Origin: Emcibacteraceae bacterium | GTDB taxonomy: Bacteria > Pseudomonadota > Alphaproteobacteria > Sphingomonadales > Emcibacteraceae | Assembly (NCBI GenBank): GCA_021774795.1 | Contig: JAJFIR010000051.1 | Span: 1-64,000, forward strand | Length of the DNA: 64,000 bases | Direction of reading: 5' to 3' | Shown here: piece after piece, positions 28,699-36,998 of the stretch | Layout: every line of letters starts with the position of its first letter | How positions within the stretch are numbered: position 1 is the first letter of the stretch | Position numbers and translations under genes: made by a program | Notes under the pieces: model-generated | The model's input: the letters and a program-made list of their open reading frames with translations, nothing else | Told to the model about the DNA's origin: nothing | Database searches by the model: none

Positions 28699-29358
28699 AT
28701 GATAAAAAATAACACCGATAAAACACCTGATGAATTTCGCGATTCGCTTTTAGCGGCCGCATTAAACCATGTCGCTTTTGATGGTTGGTCAAAAGCGACA
28801 ATTAAGGCGGCAGCAAAGGACGTTGGTATCGATATTGGTATGGTCGCTCTGGCGTTTCCAGACGGTCACATTGGTATGATTAACCTTCATGCTCAAAACT
28901 GTGATCAAGCCATGCTTGACCGCGCCAGGAAAACAAAACTAAATAGTCTGAAAATCCGTGAGAAAATAACATCGCTTGTTAAGTTGCGAATAGAGGCAGA
29001 GTTACCACATAAAGAAGTTGCTCATAGGACAATATCGTTTCTAGTGTTGCCGACCAATTATTTCTCAGGCTTAAAAATAATGTACCGTACCGTAGATCTG
29101 ATGTGGAAAACTATTTCTGATCCATCAACGGATTTTAATTATTATACCAAACGCATGACGCTCGCCGCAGTTTATTCAAGTACATTTCTATATTGGCTCA
29201 ATGATACGAGTGAAGAAAATATTGAAACCTGGAACTTTTTGGACCGGCGGATCGAAAATGTGATGCAAATTGAAAAAATAAAAGCAAAATGCCGCGACAA
29301 GAATATTAACGTTTCTGATATTTGGAGAAAAATGGGAAGAATGCGCTACGGTGCTTAA
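28699..29358 (+). CDS. COQ9 family protein (ubiquinone biosynthesis)
   Basis: This 219-aa protein has a TetR-like N-terminal helical part (AALNHVAFDGWSKATIKAAA) and the characteristic COQ9 C-terminal block FNYYTKRMTLAAVYSSTFLYWL. Eukaryotic COQ9 binds lipids and delivers ubiquinone precursors to COQ7, and alphaproteobacterial homologues are presumed to act similarly. UbiX is also in this window (32.2 kb), but the two are not in one operon. The gene is divergent from rpsU and overlaps the purK 3' end by 4 bp. The call rests on motif resemblance and neighbourhood. Confidence 0.85.
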   Translation: MIKNNTDKTPDEFRDSLLAAALNHVAFDGWSKATIKAAAKDVGIDIGMVALAFPDGHIGMINLHAQNCDQAMLDRARKTKLNSLKIREKITSLVKLRIEAELPHKEVAHRTISFLVLPTNYFSGLKIMYRTVDLMWKTISDPSTDFNYYTKRMTLAAVYSSTFLYWLNDTSEENIETWNFLDRRIENVMQIEKIKAKCRDKNINVSDIWRKMGRMRYGA

Positions 29359-30434
29359 CTTTTCTTTTGGGAAAGTCTTGTCACGTGACCCATTTTTCGC
29401 CCGGCTCTAATTTCCTTTTTCCCGTAGTGATGAACTCTCGCCCCTTTCTCATTCAAAAGCATCTCATATTGCAAGATATCATCCCCTATCAAATTAGTCA
29501 TTTGGGCTTCACCTGAAAAACCCGTGTCTCCAAGAGGCAAACCACATATTGCTCTAATATGCTGTTCAAATTGACTTGAGGGGCAGGCCTCTATCGTCCA
29601 GTGTCCAGAATTGTGGACCCGTGGTGCGATTTCATTTACCCTTAACGTCGGCTTATCCTTGGAAACAAAAAATTCAACGGTTAGCACGCCGACATATTCA
29701 AGTTCACCGATGATTTTGCTTGCCTGCTTTATAGCCGCTTCCTTAATTTCATTTCCAATTCTTGCAGGCGCGGTCGAAACATCCAAAATATGATTTTTAT
29801 GTTTATTTTCCACCGGAACAAAACATTTAACCTCACCACCTTGGCCGCGAACGGCTATGACTGAGATTTCAATATCGAAATTAATGAAAGCTTCAACGAT
29901 AATCTGATCATTATTTAACGTTTGCCACGCCGTTTTAATATCATTTTTCGCATTAACAATTGACTGACCCTTTCCGTCATATCCAAAACGTCGTGTTTTA
30001 AGTACTGCAGGATAGGAAAGATCGTTTAAAGCGGAAATTGTATCCTCAATTGATGACACTCCGCGAAAAGGCGCAGTCGCTATACCCAAATCGTTTAGAA
30101 AATGTTTTTCAAGCAATCTATCTTGCGATACCTGAAGGACCTTTGAATTGGGAAAGACCGCGACCTTGGCGCATAAAAATTCAACAGAGGAGACAGGAAT
30201 ATTTTCAAACTCATAAGTCACAACGTCAACAGCATCTGCGAATGCTGCTAAAGATTTCTCGTCTGTATAATCAGAGTGAGTAACCTTTTGGGCTACTTGC
30301 TCTGCGGGATTATTCTTTTCCGGACAATAAATATGAGTTTTAAAGCCAAGTTGAGAGGCTGACAAAGCCATCATACGCCCAAGCTGACCACCGCCCAGCA
30401 CTCCTATCGTTGACCCTGGCGCAAGTGTTTTCAT
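29355..30434 (-). CDS. purK: 5-(carboxyamino)imidazole ribonucleotide synthase
   Basis: PurK (359 aa) is an ATP-grasp enzyme converting AIR, bicarbonate and ATP to N5-CAIR in purine synthesis. It opens with the nucleotide-binding GVLGGGQLGRMMALSA. The ATP-grasp segments include PAVLKTRRFGYDGKGQ and the metal-binding VNEIAPRVHNSGHWT. It begins 3 bp after the purE stop codon, so purE-purK form an operon whose products act in sequence. Confidence 0.97.
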   Translation of the reverse strand: MKTLAPGSTIGVLGGGQLGRMMALSASQLGFKTHIYCPEKNNPAEQVAQKVTHSDYTDEKSLAAFADAVDVVTYEFENIPVSSVEFLCAKVAVFPNSKVLQVSQDRLLEKHFLNDLGIATAPFRGVSSIEDTISALNDLSYPAVLKTRRFGYDGKGQSIVNAKNDIKTAWQTLNNDQIIVEAFINFDIEISVIAVRGQGGEVKCFVPVENKHKNHILDVSTAPARIGNEIKEAAIKQASKIIGELEYVGVLTVEFFVSKDKPTLRVNEIAPRVHNSGHWTIEACPSSQFEQHIRAICGLPLGDTGFSGEAQMTNLIGDDILQYEMLLNEKGARVHHYGKKEIRAGRKMGHVTRLSQKKS

Positions 30435-30437
30435 AAA

Positions 30438-30929
30438 TTAATCAGCTGGATTTTCATCAACGGCGGCTGTTTGGTCATCGCGCCATTTTTGTAACTCTAC
30501 CGCAACTTTATTATCTTCCAATGCGACGATTGAAGCGGCGAGAAGTCCTGCGTTCTTCGCACCCGACTGTCCAATAGCCAAAGTGCCAACAGGCACCCCA
30601 CCCGGCATTTGTACGATTGAAAGTAAACTGTCCATGCCTTTAAGTGCTTTACTTTCGATCGGCACACCGAGCACGGGCAAAATCGTCATCGCGGCGGCCA
30701 TTCCCGGTAAATGCGCGGCACCACCAGCGCCTGCAATAATAACTTTTAGGCCACGTTCTTTAGCAGAACCCGCGTAAGAATATAATCTGTCGGGCGTACG
30801 GTGCGCGGAAACGATCTGCGTTTCAAACTGGATACCAAGTTCTTCAAGTATACTCACCGCATTCTTCATAATATGCCAGTCAGATTGGCTTCCCATTATA
30901 ATTCCGACAACAGGGGATTTTTCGCTCAT
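30438..30929 (-). CDS. purE: N5-CAIR mutase PurE (class I)
   Basis: PurE (163 aa) isomerises N5-CAIR to CAIR. The signatures are [14 protein letters not shown] at the phosphate site, SAHRTPDRL carrying the catalytic His, and [11 protein letters not shown]. The presence of purK next to it confirms the bacterial class I type. The 228 bp upstream up to the GGDEF gene hold the divergent promoters. I saw no riboswitch resembling the purine aptamer. Confidence 0.97.
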   Translation of the reverse strand: MSEKSPVVGIIMGSQSDWHIMKNAVSILEELGIQFETQIVSAHRTPDRLYSYAGSAKERGLKVIIAGAGGAAHLPGMAAAMTILPVLGVPIESKALKGMDSLLSIVQMPGGVPVGTLAIGQSGAKNAGLLAASIVALEDNKVAVELQKWRDDQTAAVDENPAD

Positions 30930-31157
30930 AATTGGACCCTCAATAAAACATCTTGATCGGTGTAGCTAACTTAAAAAAACATGGATTATAGCGATCTATA
31001 TAAGATAGGCAAGGCTGCATTGATTAGCGATTTTATCTATTTAACATCTTAGTTTGTCATATATACCAATTATATGTATAATATGAGCCGGAACCACTAA
31101 ATGTTGAATCTATGATTTCCTTTAACATTTAAATAGCGTGTAAGGCAGTTTAATCAT

Positions 31158-31889
31158 ATGAAAATTCAAGGAACCAACAACGTCGGACGGGCGCAGCCCA
31201 TACGGCGAAAAACCATTGAGAAAACATCCTCCGCTACGGCGAGCGCCCCGGTGAGAAATATTAGTGACACTGCAAGTGTTCTTGGGATCCCTCAAACAGA
31301 AATGACACCAAAAGTACAAAAAGCCATCATGACTTTGATGGCTGAAGTAGATAACATGCGTCACGAGCTTGAAATAGCTCACAGACGTATATCTGAATTG
31401 GAGAAACTAGCCGATCAGGATAGTTTAATTGAAATCTCGAACCGCCGTGCTTTCGTAAGAGAGATGACCCGGATGATCTCCTATTCTGATCGTTACGGCA
31501 TCAATAGTTCACTAATTTTTTTAGATATGAATGATTTGAAGATTCTTAACGATACCCATGGTCATAAAGTAGGCGATCAAGCATTAATGCACGTCGCTAA
31601 AACCATGATTTCTAGTCTGCGTGATTCAGATATAGTCGGACGATTGGGCGGCGATGAATTTGGTATAATACTGCCGAAGGCAAGTGAAAAAAATGCAGAC
31701 GCAAAAGCCCAGCAAATTCTTGCAGCAATAGAAAAAAAACCTCTTATTCTGGATGGAAAGAAGATACAACTTAAATTTGCTTACGGAATTTACCCCCTTC
31801 ATTCCGGTTTAAGTCCCGATCAGGCACTGGATCATGCTGATAAGAAAATGTATTCTCATAAACAATCAATGAAAAATGACGTCCCTTAG
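31158..31889 (+). CDS. Diguanylate cyclase, GGDEF domain
   Basis: This 243-aa cytoplasmic protein has a basic disordered N-terminus (about 1-60), a short coiled coil (about 60-90) and a GGDEF domain. The domain has NRRAFVREMTRM, the metal-site FLDMNDLKILNDTHGH and an intact active site RLGGDEFGI, so it should make cyclic di-GMP. No membrane or sensory domain is visible. An RxxD inhibitory site was not identified before the active site. Its 3' end overlaps the DUF465 gene by 4 bp. Control of surface attachment, perhaps the Tad pili, is possible but not shown. Confidence 0.9.
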   Translation: MKIQGTNNVGRAQPIRRKTIEKTSSATASAPVRNISDTASVLGIPQTEMTPKVQKAIMTLMAEVDNMRHELEIAHRRISELEKLADQDSLIEISNRRAFVREMTRMISYSDRYGINSSLIFLDMNDLKILNDTHGHKVGDQALMHVAKTMISSLRDSDIVGRLGGDEFGIILPKASEKNADAKAQQILAAIEKKPLILDGKKIQLKFAYGIYPLHSGLSPDQALDHADKKMYSHKQSMKNDVP

Positions 31890-32089
31890 GCAATGATATC
31901 TGGCAACAATTCATCTTCCAATTTAACGATTTTGTCTCGTAGTATAAGCTTTTGTTTTTTCAATCGTTTTATCTGAAGCATATTTGAAGTTCCTGCACCA
32001 ATCAGAGCAGAGATAGAATCATCCAAATCACGATGTTGAACCCTTAATTGCTGGATTTTCTCCAATATATCTGTTTCATCCAAATTCAT
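31886..32089 (-). CDS. DUF465/YdcH family small coiled-coil protein
   Basis: This 67-residue protein is a helical hairpin: helix one includes EKIQQLRVQHRDLDDSI, and helix two is LQIKRLKKQKLILRDKIVKLED. The pattern LKKQKLxLRDKI is the DUF465/YdcH signature. The family is widespread in alphaproteobacteria and its function is unknown. A second, shorter member lies at 33130 on the other strand, on the far side of ubiX. ubiX is upstream on the same strand, 98 bp away. Confidence 0.85.
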   Translation of the reverse strand: MNLDETDILEKIQQLRVQHRDLDDSISALIGAGTSNMLQIKRLKKQKLILRDKIVKLEDELLPDIIA

Positions 32090-32187
32090 CTATAAATTAG
32101 CCTTCCTTGAATTGAAATTATAGCATAACTTCCTTTATTTTTCATAAGAAAGCTTAAAATAACTATTTTGCTGTAATTTTCGAAAAA

Positions 32188-32757
32188 TTAGGATTTCCAA
32201 CGCTGTAAGTTAGGAACTTCTATATCGAAGAGATCCAAAAGCCGACCTAGCGTCTGATCTATCATCTCTTCAATGCTTGTTGGATTACAGTAAAGAGCAG
32301 GGACCGGCGGAGAGATAATTGCTCCCATTTCAGTAAGCGAGGTCATTGTTCTCAAGTGCCCTAAATGAAGAGGGGCTTCCCTAACCATCAATACCAACTT
32401 GCGTCTCTCTTTTAGATTTACGTCAGCCGCTCTAGTCAACAAAGTTGACGTAACACCAGAATTTATCTCTGACATCGTTTTCACCGAGCAGGGAACGATC
32501 AACATTCCCATAGTTTTAAAGGAACCGCTTGCAATGGAAGCACCAATGTCGTCTACCTTATAAACAACATCCGCTAAGCCAGCCACATCGGAAATTTTGC
32601 AGCGGCTTTCGGTGCCGGCCGTGACAACAGCCGCCTTTGACATCACCAGATGACTTTCAACATCTATGTTTTTCAGTATTTCCAATAACCTGATACCATA
32701 ATTTATACCAGAAGCACCGCTTATTCCAATGATGAGTCGTTTTGCGTTATTTTCCAT
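32188..32757 (-). CDS. ubiX: Flavin prenyltransferase UbiX
   Basis: UbiX (189 aa) attaches a dimethylallyl group to FMN, making the prenyl-FMN cofactor for the UbiD decarboxylase in ubiquinone synthesis. The family motifs are IGISGASGINYGIRLLE at the start, PCSVKTMSEINSG for phosphate/FMN binding, and MVREAPLHLGHL with the conserved prenyl-site residues. No ubiD is present in the window. The length is standard. Confidence 0.95.
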   Translation of the reverse strand: MENNAKRLIIGISGASGINYGIRLLEILKNIDVESHLVMSKAAVVTAGTESRCKISDVAGLADVVYKVDDIGASIASGSFKTMGMLIVPCSVKTMSEINSGVTSTLLTRAADVNLKERRKLVLMVREAPLHLGHLRTMTSLTEMGAIISPPVPALYCNPTSIEEMIDQTLGRLLDLFDIEVPNLQRWKS

Positions 32758-33129
32758 ATATTCTCTTGACCTAGCTTATTGTCATGCCCGGGTTAAGCTT
32801 TCCTTGCACACATTCTATAACAAACAAACTTGGTTTTATATATAGTTTGATTAAAAATCGTAAAAATATGACCTTTTTCCTTGATGAAAATAGTGACAAT
32901 AAGCGAAAATTATGCTTTAATAATTGGTGGTGCTAGTTTCCACTTGGTATCGAACTTTACAGAGGATTTTAATGGGTATTAAACTTTTAACAAAAGCACA
33001 AAATACTATTCCTTTAGGCGATATCACTCCGCCACACTTTCTACAGATACACTTTTCACAGCGACCAATAACGAGTTGGTCTCGTCTTGAAATATTTTTC
33101 CCATCAACCATTAAATAGGAGACCTTAAT
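32758..33129. other. Intergenic region upstream of ubiX and the small DUF465 gene
   Basis: This 372-bp stretch has short open frames on both strands at about 32917-33135. The plus-strand one (from an ATG at 32972 with AGAGG before it, 48 codons) ends just before the next gene. The minus-strand one encodes a Cys-rich CEKCICRKCGG patch. Neither has a recognisable family or convincing codon use, and they overlap each other, so I call neither. It must contain the ubiX promoter on the minus strand. Confidence 0.35.
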
Positions 33130-33294
33130 ATGCATTCAGAAGCTCATATCAATGCACTTTCCAGAAAACATGCCGCATTAGACGAACAGATTCATCAAGA
33201 AGAAACACGCCCGGCACCCGATAGTACAGTTTTGCATGAGCTCAAAAGAGAAAAGTTATATATTAAGGACGAAATGGTAAGGTTAGAAAGCTGA
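33130..33294 (+). CDS. Second DUF465/YdcH-type small protein
   Basis: This 54-residue protein starts MHSEAHINALSRKHAALDEQ and ends with the YdcH-like helix LKREKLYIKDEMVRLES, giving the same helical-hairpin layout as the 67-residue protein at 31886. AGGAG at about 33117-33121 is a fair ribosome site. A terminator follows at 33312-33338. The gene is below the length cutoff of ordinary ORF lists. Function is unknown. Confidence 0.85.
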   Translation: MHSEAHINALSRKHAALDEQIHQEETRPAPDSTVLHELKREKLYIKDEMVRLES

Positions 33295-33311
33295 CCAAGT
33301 GAAAATAAAAA

Positions 33312-33338
33312 AAACCGCTCCTTTGAAGCGGGTTTTTT
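33312..33338 (+). terminator. Intrinsic terminator after the small DUF465 gene
   Basis: AACCGCT pairs with AGCGGGTT around a short CCTTTGA loop, with an A-run on the left and T6 on the right. The symmetry means it could also serve the convergent TrcR-like gene, which ends at 33370. Confidence 0.8.
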
Positions 33339-33369
33339 ATTGCAGTTAAAGTTCGACTAAATGTGGTTA

Positions 33370-33921
33370 TTAGGCCACAACTTCTTCCGCATCATTTTCT
33401 TTGCGGCGCGGTGCGGCCTTGCTTACCGCAGCGTCCAGCTCCATCTGCTTACATAAACCCAGTAAAACAGGGTCCACAGGCTTAATATTAGTCATGTTCC
33501 AATGAGACCTTTCCCTAATAGCCGTGATGGTCGGCTTGGTAGTTCCCACGATCTTGGAAATTTGCCCGTCCGTTAATTCCGGATGGTGACGCAACAGCCA
33601 TGCAATTGCATCCGGCTTATCTTGTCTTTTGGAAACCGGCGTGTATTTAGCACCGCCACTTCTGGTCTTTGCCGGCACTTCATCAACGATGATTTGTAAA
33701 TTCGCTTTCGAATCGTTTTGACATCGTTCAATTTCTTCCCATGTTAATTGCCCATTGGATACGGGATCCAAACCAACAATATTCACAGCAACTTGTTCGT
33801 CTGCTATTCCTTGTACTTCCAATTCGTGTAATCCGCAAAATTTTGCGATTTGTGAAAAACTTAAACTCGTATTATCCACAAGCCAAACACCCGTTGCCAG
33901 TGGCATCAAAGGCTCTGTCAT
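33370..33921 (-). CDS. DUF1013 cell-cycle regulator, TrcR type
   Basis: This 183-aa protein carries the DUF1013 layout: an N-terminal block PLATGVWLVDNTSLSFSQIA, a middle CQNDSKANLQI, then a DNA-binding-like segment PDAIAWLLRHHPELTDGQI followed by KIVGTTKPTITAIRERSHW. This alphaproteobacteria-specific family is annotated as a cell-cycle transcriptional regulator (TrcR). The C-terminal tail is Lys/Glu/Ala-rich. It stands alone between two convergent terminators. Target genes cannot be inferred. Confidence 0.85.
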   Translation of the reverse strand: MTEPLMPLATGVWLVDNTSLSFSQIAKFCGLHELEVQGIADEQVAVNIVGLDPVSNGQLTWEEIERCQNDSKANLQIIVDEVPAKTRSGGAKYTPVSKRQDKPDAIAWLLRHHPELTDGQISKIVGTTKPTITAIRERSHWNMTNIKPVDPVLLGLCKQMELDAAVSKAAPRRKENDAEEVVA

Positions 33922-33996
33922 AAGAACTCCTATTGTATAAAAATTATCGTTATTATTGAAATTATGGCCACAGCATAAACTGAGTTATACAAATTG

Positions 33997-34030
33997 AAAA
34001 GGCCTTGAAAAAAAACTTTTCAAGGCCTTG
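33997..34030 (-). terminator. Intrinsic terminator after the TonB-domain gene
   Basis: A long perfect stem, AAAAGGCCTTGAAAA with TTTTCAAGGCCTT, brackets a short A/T loop. It is 50 bp past the stop of the minus-strand TonB-C gene. Each strand has only a weak U-tract after the stem, but the stability of the hairpin makes it a likely transcript end. Confidence 0.65.
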
Positions 34031-34079
34031 ATTATAAACAGTAAAAATTAATTCTTATGTTTAAATTACTTTTTTTTAA

Positions 34080-34460
34080 TTACTGAAGTACCCAAGCTAG
34101 TGGAACAATCATAGTAAGCTGACTATCAGCAACGTCTGCTGGTGGTGCAGGTAGAGGGCTAGCACGCTTTAAAAGTTTAGGAACTTCTCTGTCCAGAAGT
34201 TCGTGACCCGTCGAACTTTGCAACGTATGCGCAACAATATTGCCTTCGCGGTCTATATTAATCTCAACTTTGGCGCGTCCTTCAAGTTCTTTACGTAACG
34301 CTGCGCGTGGATAAACCTGTTTTTTCGCAATCTTTTTGCTAACTTCTTTTTGCCAGCTCCCAATATCCTGTGCATTCGCTGATGAAATAACCCCAACAAA
34401 TGTTAATGATATTGCAACAATCACCGAACTAATGATTTTTACTAAACTCAACTTGCCCAT
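34080..34460 (-). CDS. Small exported TonB C-terminal domain protein
   Basis: This 126-aa protein has a cleavable-looking signal (about 1-30, ending VISSANAQD). A TonB C-terminal domain of about 80 residues follows, with YPRAALRKELEGRAKVEINID and a Pro-containing SPLPAPPADV stretch. It lacks the long Pro-rich spacer and permanent anchor of true TonB, and no exbB/exbD are nearby. It may be a periplasmic TonB-like adaptor. Such short secreted TonB-C proteins occur in alphaproteobacteria without known function. Confidence 0.8.
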   Translation of the reverse strand: MGKLSLVKIISSVIVAISLTFVGVISSANAQDIGSWQKEVSKKIAKKQVYPRAALRKELEGRAKVEINIDREGNIVAHTLQSSTGHELLDREVPKLLKRASPLPAPPADVADSQLTMIVPLAWVLQ

Positions 34461-34752
34461 TTTTAACTCCTAAATGTCTTCTAATACAATTTTTGTTTCT
34501 AATTTTTGTTAGAGACTTTCCAATGTCCTCAGGTTATTTTTCTTCACCCAGTGGAAAATCACTTCCGTAATAAAGGAATATAAAGAGAATTCGTAAACTG
34601 AAGATTAAAGTTAAAATTTTAACTATTTATTTTCACGCGATTTTGTTGACTTTTCAGTATAAAACGCCAATAATTTTAAAAAATGCTAATCAAAAAAATA
34701 TGAAGTTATTTTTATACCTCATTGTAAACAAAGAACTTTTAGGAACAAGCAC

Positions 34753-35346
34753 TTGAAAAATCAATTACTTAACATAATATTCACATTTTTTTTATTTTTT
34801 TTGAGTTTCCCTCCAACATTTGCGCAAAATGCGCTAAATGAAGCTGATATTGAAAATTATTTGGCAACTTTACCCCTTATTGCAGCTATTGTTAGTGAGG
34901 AAGATACTGTTCCTAACATAGAGGAAACTAATATTACTCAATCGGAAATATCACGAACCCCTATAACCGATTCTCTGGAATTTGCTAAACAGCAACCCAC
35001 TTATCCAAAATTTCTAGAAATAGTTGAAAACGCTAAGTTTACGTCGCCGTCACATTGGGCAGATGTTGGCGATAACATAATGATGGCCTACTCAGCATTT
35101 TATTTAAAAAGTCAGGAAACCACTAGTACCTCAAATATAGAAGCGATTACTAGAGACTTAGCGGAAAAGCTTGCAAACATAGAAAAGAACCAGTTCATCT
35201 CACCTGCTCAAAAGCAATTGTTAATCAAGAAAATTCAAAATTCTATGGCATTACTATCCGATCCAAATTATATTAATAGTGAAAATATATCAATCATTAG
35301 CCCTTATATAGATCGGCTCAATTCGTTGTTTAAGGATTATCAATGA
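34753..35346 (+). CDS. Exported protein of unknown function
   Basis: This 197-aa protein starts at TTG (34753) behind AGGAA and has a strong Phe-rich signal peptide (residues 1-24, ending PTFAQ). The mature part is mostly helical and acidic, with no recognised domain; it includes SPSHWADVGDNIMMAYSAFY and ends SLFKDYQ. Its stop overlaps the start of the DUF3126 gene (ATGA), so the two are translationally coupled. Upstream 34461-34752 is very AT-rich with no clear gene. Confidence 0.65.
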   Translation: MKNQLLNIIFTFFLFFLSFPPTFAQNALNEADIENYLATLPLIAAIVSEEDTVPNIEETNITQSEISRTPITDSLEFAKQQPTYPKFLEIVENAKFTSPSHWADVGDNIMMAYSAFYLKSQETTSTSNIEAITRDLAEKLANIEKNQFISPAQKQLLIKKIQNSMALLSDPNYINSENISIISPYIDRLNSLFKDYQ

Positions 35347-35576
35347 CACCTACTGAAATTTTACGTATTCGAAAATATCTAAATAATAAATTCGGCAACA
35401 ATAACTTTACTTTGGAAAACAGCCAAACCAAAGATGATAGTATGGAAGTTCATTATGATGGTGAATTTATTGGCATGATATATAAAGACGATGATGAAGG
35501 AGATATTTCGTACGCTTTTCAAATGGCCATTCTGGAAATGGACTTGCCCAGTGCTGCGGACGCATCGCTCATCTAA
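35343..35576 (+). CDS. DUF3126 family protein
   Basis: This 77-residue acidic protein has the DUF3126 pattern: MTPTEILRIRKYLNNKFGN, then DDSMEVHYDGEFIGMIYKDD and the closing SYAFQMAILEMDLP. The family is confined mainly to alphaproteobacteria and has no known role. The start overlaps the preceding stop codon by 4 bp (ATGA), suggesting co-expression with the exported protein. It converges on the CDF transporter gene, 7 bp away. Confidence 0.85.
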   Translation: MTPTEILRIRKYLNNKFGNNNFTLENSQTKDDSMEVHYDGEFIGMIYKDDDEGDISYAFQMAILEMDLPSAADASLI

Positions 35577-35583
35577 TCTTCTT

Positions 35584-36195
35584 TTAAGCCGTTTTAAGCT
35601 CAGACGAGGCCTGCCTTATTATCTGGAAACTGGCTATTGTTGATAGTGTCGCCATTAACATAGCCACTATGAAGTCTGGCCAACCACTGTCCATTGCAAA
35701 TACGCCAGATGCGGCAATTATAATAGCAACATTACCAATAGCGTCGTTTCTGGAACATAACCATATTGACTGCATATTGCTGTCGCCGCCCCGAAATTTA
35801 TAAAGCAATAGTGCACTGACGACGTTTGCTATTAAGGCTATAAGTCCAACTGTTCCCATTACACCGGCAAGTGGGACAATAGCTTCACTGGCATTCCAAA
35901 ATGTTCGCGCAAATATCCAAATGCCCAACACACCCATACTTAACCCTTTTAACATGGCCACCGAAGCACGCATACGCAAAGAGCTTCCAAGAACTAATAA
36001 AGTTACACCATACGTCATAGAATCTGCCAAGAAATCCAGCGCATCTGCTTGCAATGATACTGAGTTTGCAAAAAAGGCTGTACCGAATTCCACAATAAAC
36101 ATTAAAAGATTAATAACAAAAACAATCCACAATATATTGCGGAAACTTTTTACCTTCAAATCTTCTTCATGAATATCATGATCACAGCATGCCAT
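35584..36195 (-). CDS. Cation diffusion facilitator family transporter, short form
   Basis: This 203-aa membrane protein has about six predicted helices. Its second helix carries SLQADALDFLADSMTYG, matching the CDF metal-site helix (DxxxD). A matching helix near residue 140 has SIWLCSRNDAIGNVAIII. A His-containing N-terminus (CCDHDIHEED) may bind metal. The cytoplasmic C-terminal domain of typical CDF zinc/cobalt exporters is missing, so it is a membrane-only variant. The transported ion is not determinable. Confidence 0.8.
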   Translation of the reverse strand: MACCDHDIHEEDLKVKSFRNILWIVFVINLLMFIVEFGTAFFANSVSLQADALDFLADSMTYGVTLLVLGSSLRMRASVAMLKGLSMGVLGIWIFARTFWNASEAIVPLAGVMGTVGLIALIANVVSALLLYKFRGGDSNMQSIWLCSRNDAIGNVAIIIAASGVFAMDSGWPDFIVAMLMATLSTIASFQIIRQASSELKTA

Positions 36196-36303
36196 TAATG
36201 AACCTTAAACATATTTGGAATTAATTTCCATAATCACTAACAATAAAATATATTTTACTATATAGGTTTACATTTGACTATGACTTTTATTTAGAAAGGA
36301 TAA

Positions 36304-36981
36304 ATGCGCAAAATGCGTCAATTATATCATTATTGGTTTTGTCCTTTTTCCAGAAAAGTCAGAGTTGCTCTTCTTGAAAAGGGCATAGATTGCGAACTTA
36401 TTCTTGAACTACCATGGAAACGCAGGCAGGAATTTTTAATCCTTAATCCTACGGGTACTGTACCGGTAATGATTGATGAGGATGGACCCGCAATAGCGGG
36501 GGTTAATAGCATTACGGAATATCTCGAAGAAGTTTACAGCGAACCAAATTTTCTCGGAAGTGATCCTAAGGGCCGAGCGGAAGTAAGACGGCTTACGAAT
36601 TGGTTTGACGAAAAGTTTAATCAAGAAGTTACCAACCTGGTTATTACCGAGAAAGTAATGAAAAAATACCTCAAACGAGGAAACACCGAAGCATCTGTCA
36701 TTAGATATGCCAGCCAAAATATAAAACATCATTTACAATATATAGAGTATCTAACAGATAGGCGTAATTGGCTCGCAGGGGACAGTTTTTCTTATGCCGA
36801 TATTTCCGCAGCGGCCCATATCTCATGTGTAGATTATTTTGGTGATGTACCTTGGGATAATTTTCAAACAGCCCGCGATTGGTACGCACGTGTAAAGTCA
36901 AGACCAAGCATGCAAATCATCCTTAAAGATAAAATCGCCGGCCTAATTCCTGCAAATCATTATAGAGATTTGGATTTTTGA
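36304..36981 (+). CDS. Glutathione S-transferase family protein
   Basis: This 225-aa protein has a thioredoxin-like N-terminal domain with YHYWFCPFSRKVRVALLEKG (a C-P-F-S active-site-like motif) and the conserved NPTGTVPVMIDEDG preceding the cis-Pro site. A helical C-terminal domain includes YADISAAAHISCVDYFG. The family conjugates or reduces substrates with glutathione. The CPFS motif suggests a glutaredoxin-like beta/omega type. Two close ATGs (codons 1 and 4) are alternative starts. It lies 17 bp upstream of queG on the same strand. Confidence 0.9.
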   Translation: MRKMRQLYHYWFCPFSRKVRVALLEKGIDCELILELPWKRRQEFLILNPTGTVPVMIDEDGPAIAGVNSITEYLEEVYSEPNFLGSDPKGRAEVRRLTNWFDEKFNQEVTNLVITEKVMKKYLKRGNTEASVIRYASQNIKHHLQYIEYLTDRRNWLAGDSFSYADISAAAHISCVDYFGDVPWDNFQTARDWYARVKSRPSMQIILKDKIAGLIPANHYRDLDF

Positions 36982-36998
36982 ATTTAAGAAGACACTGA

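Noticed and set aside
9811-31071. TACCAATT/AATTGGTA octamers in several intergenic regions (near 11654, 14172, 23613 and 31064)
   Set aside because: A rough chance estimate for an AT-rich 64-kb sequence predicts a similar number on both strands, and one copy lies in a coding region. Not evidence for a dispersed repeat family.
32917-33135. Minus-strand ORF with a zinc-ribbon-like CEKCICRKCGG patch
   Set aside because: It overlaps a rival plus-strand ORF and the start and ribosome site of the DUF465 gene, has no ribosome site, and the rest of the protein has no family resemblance.
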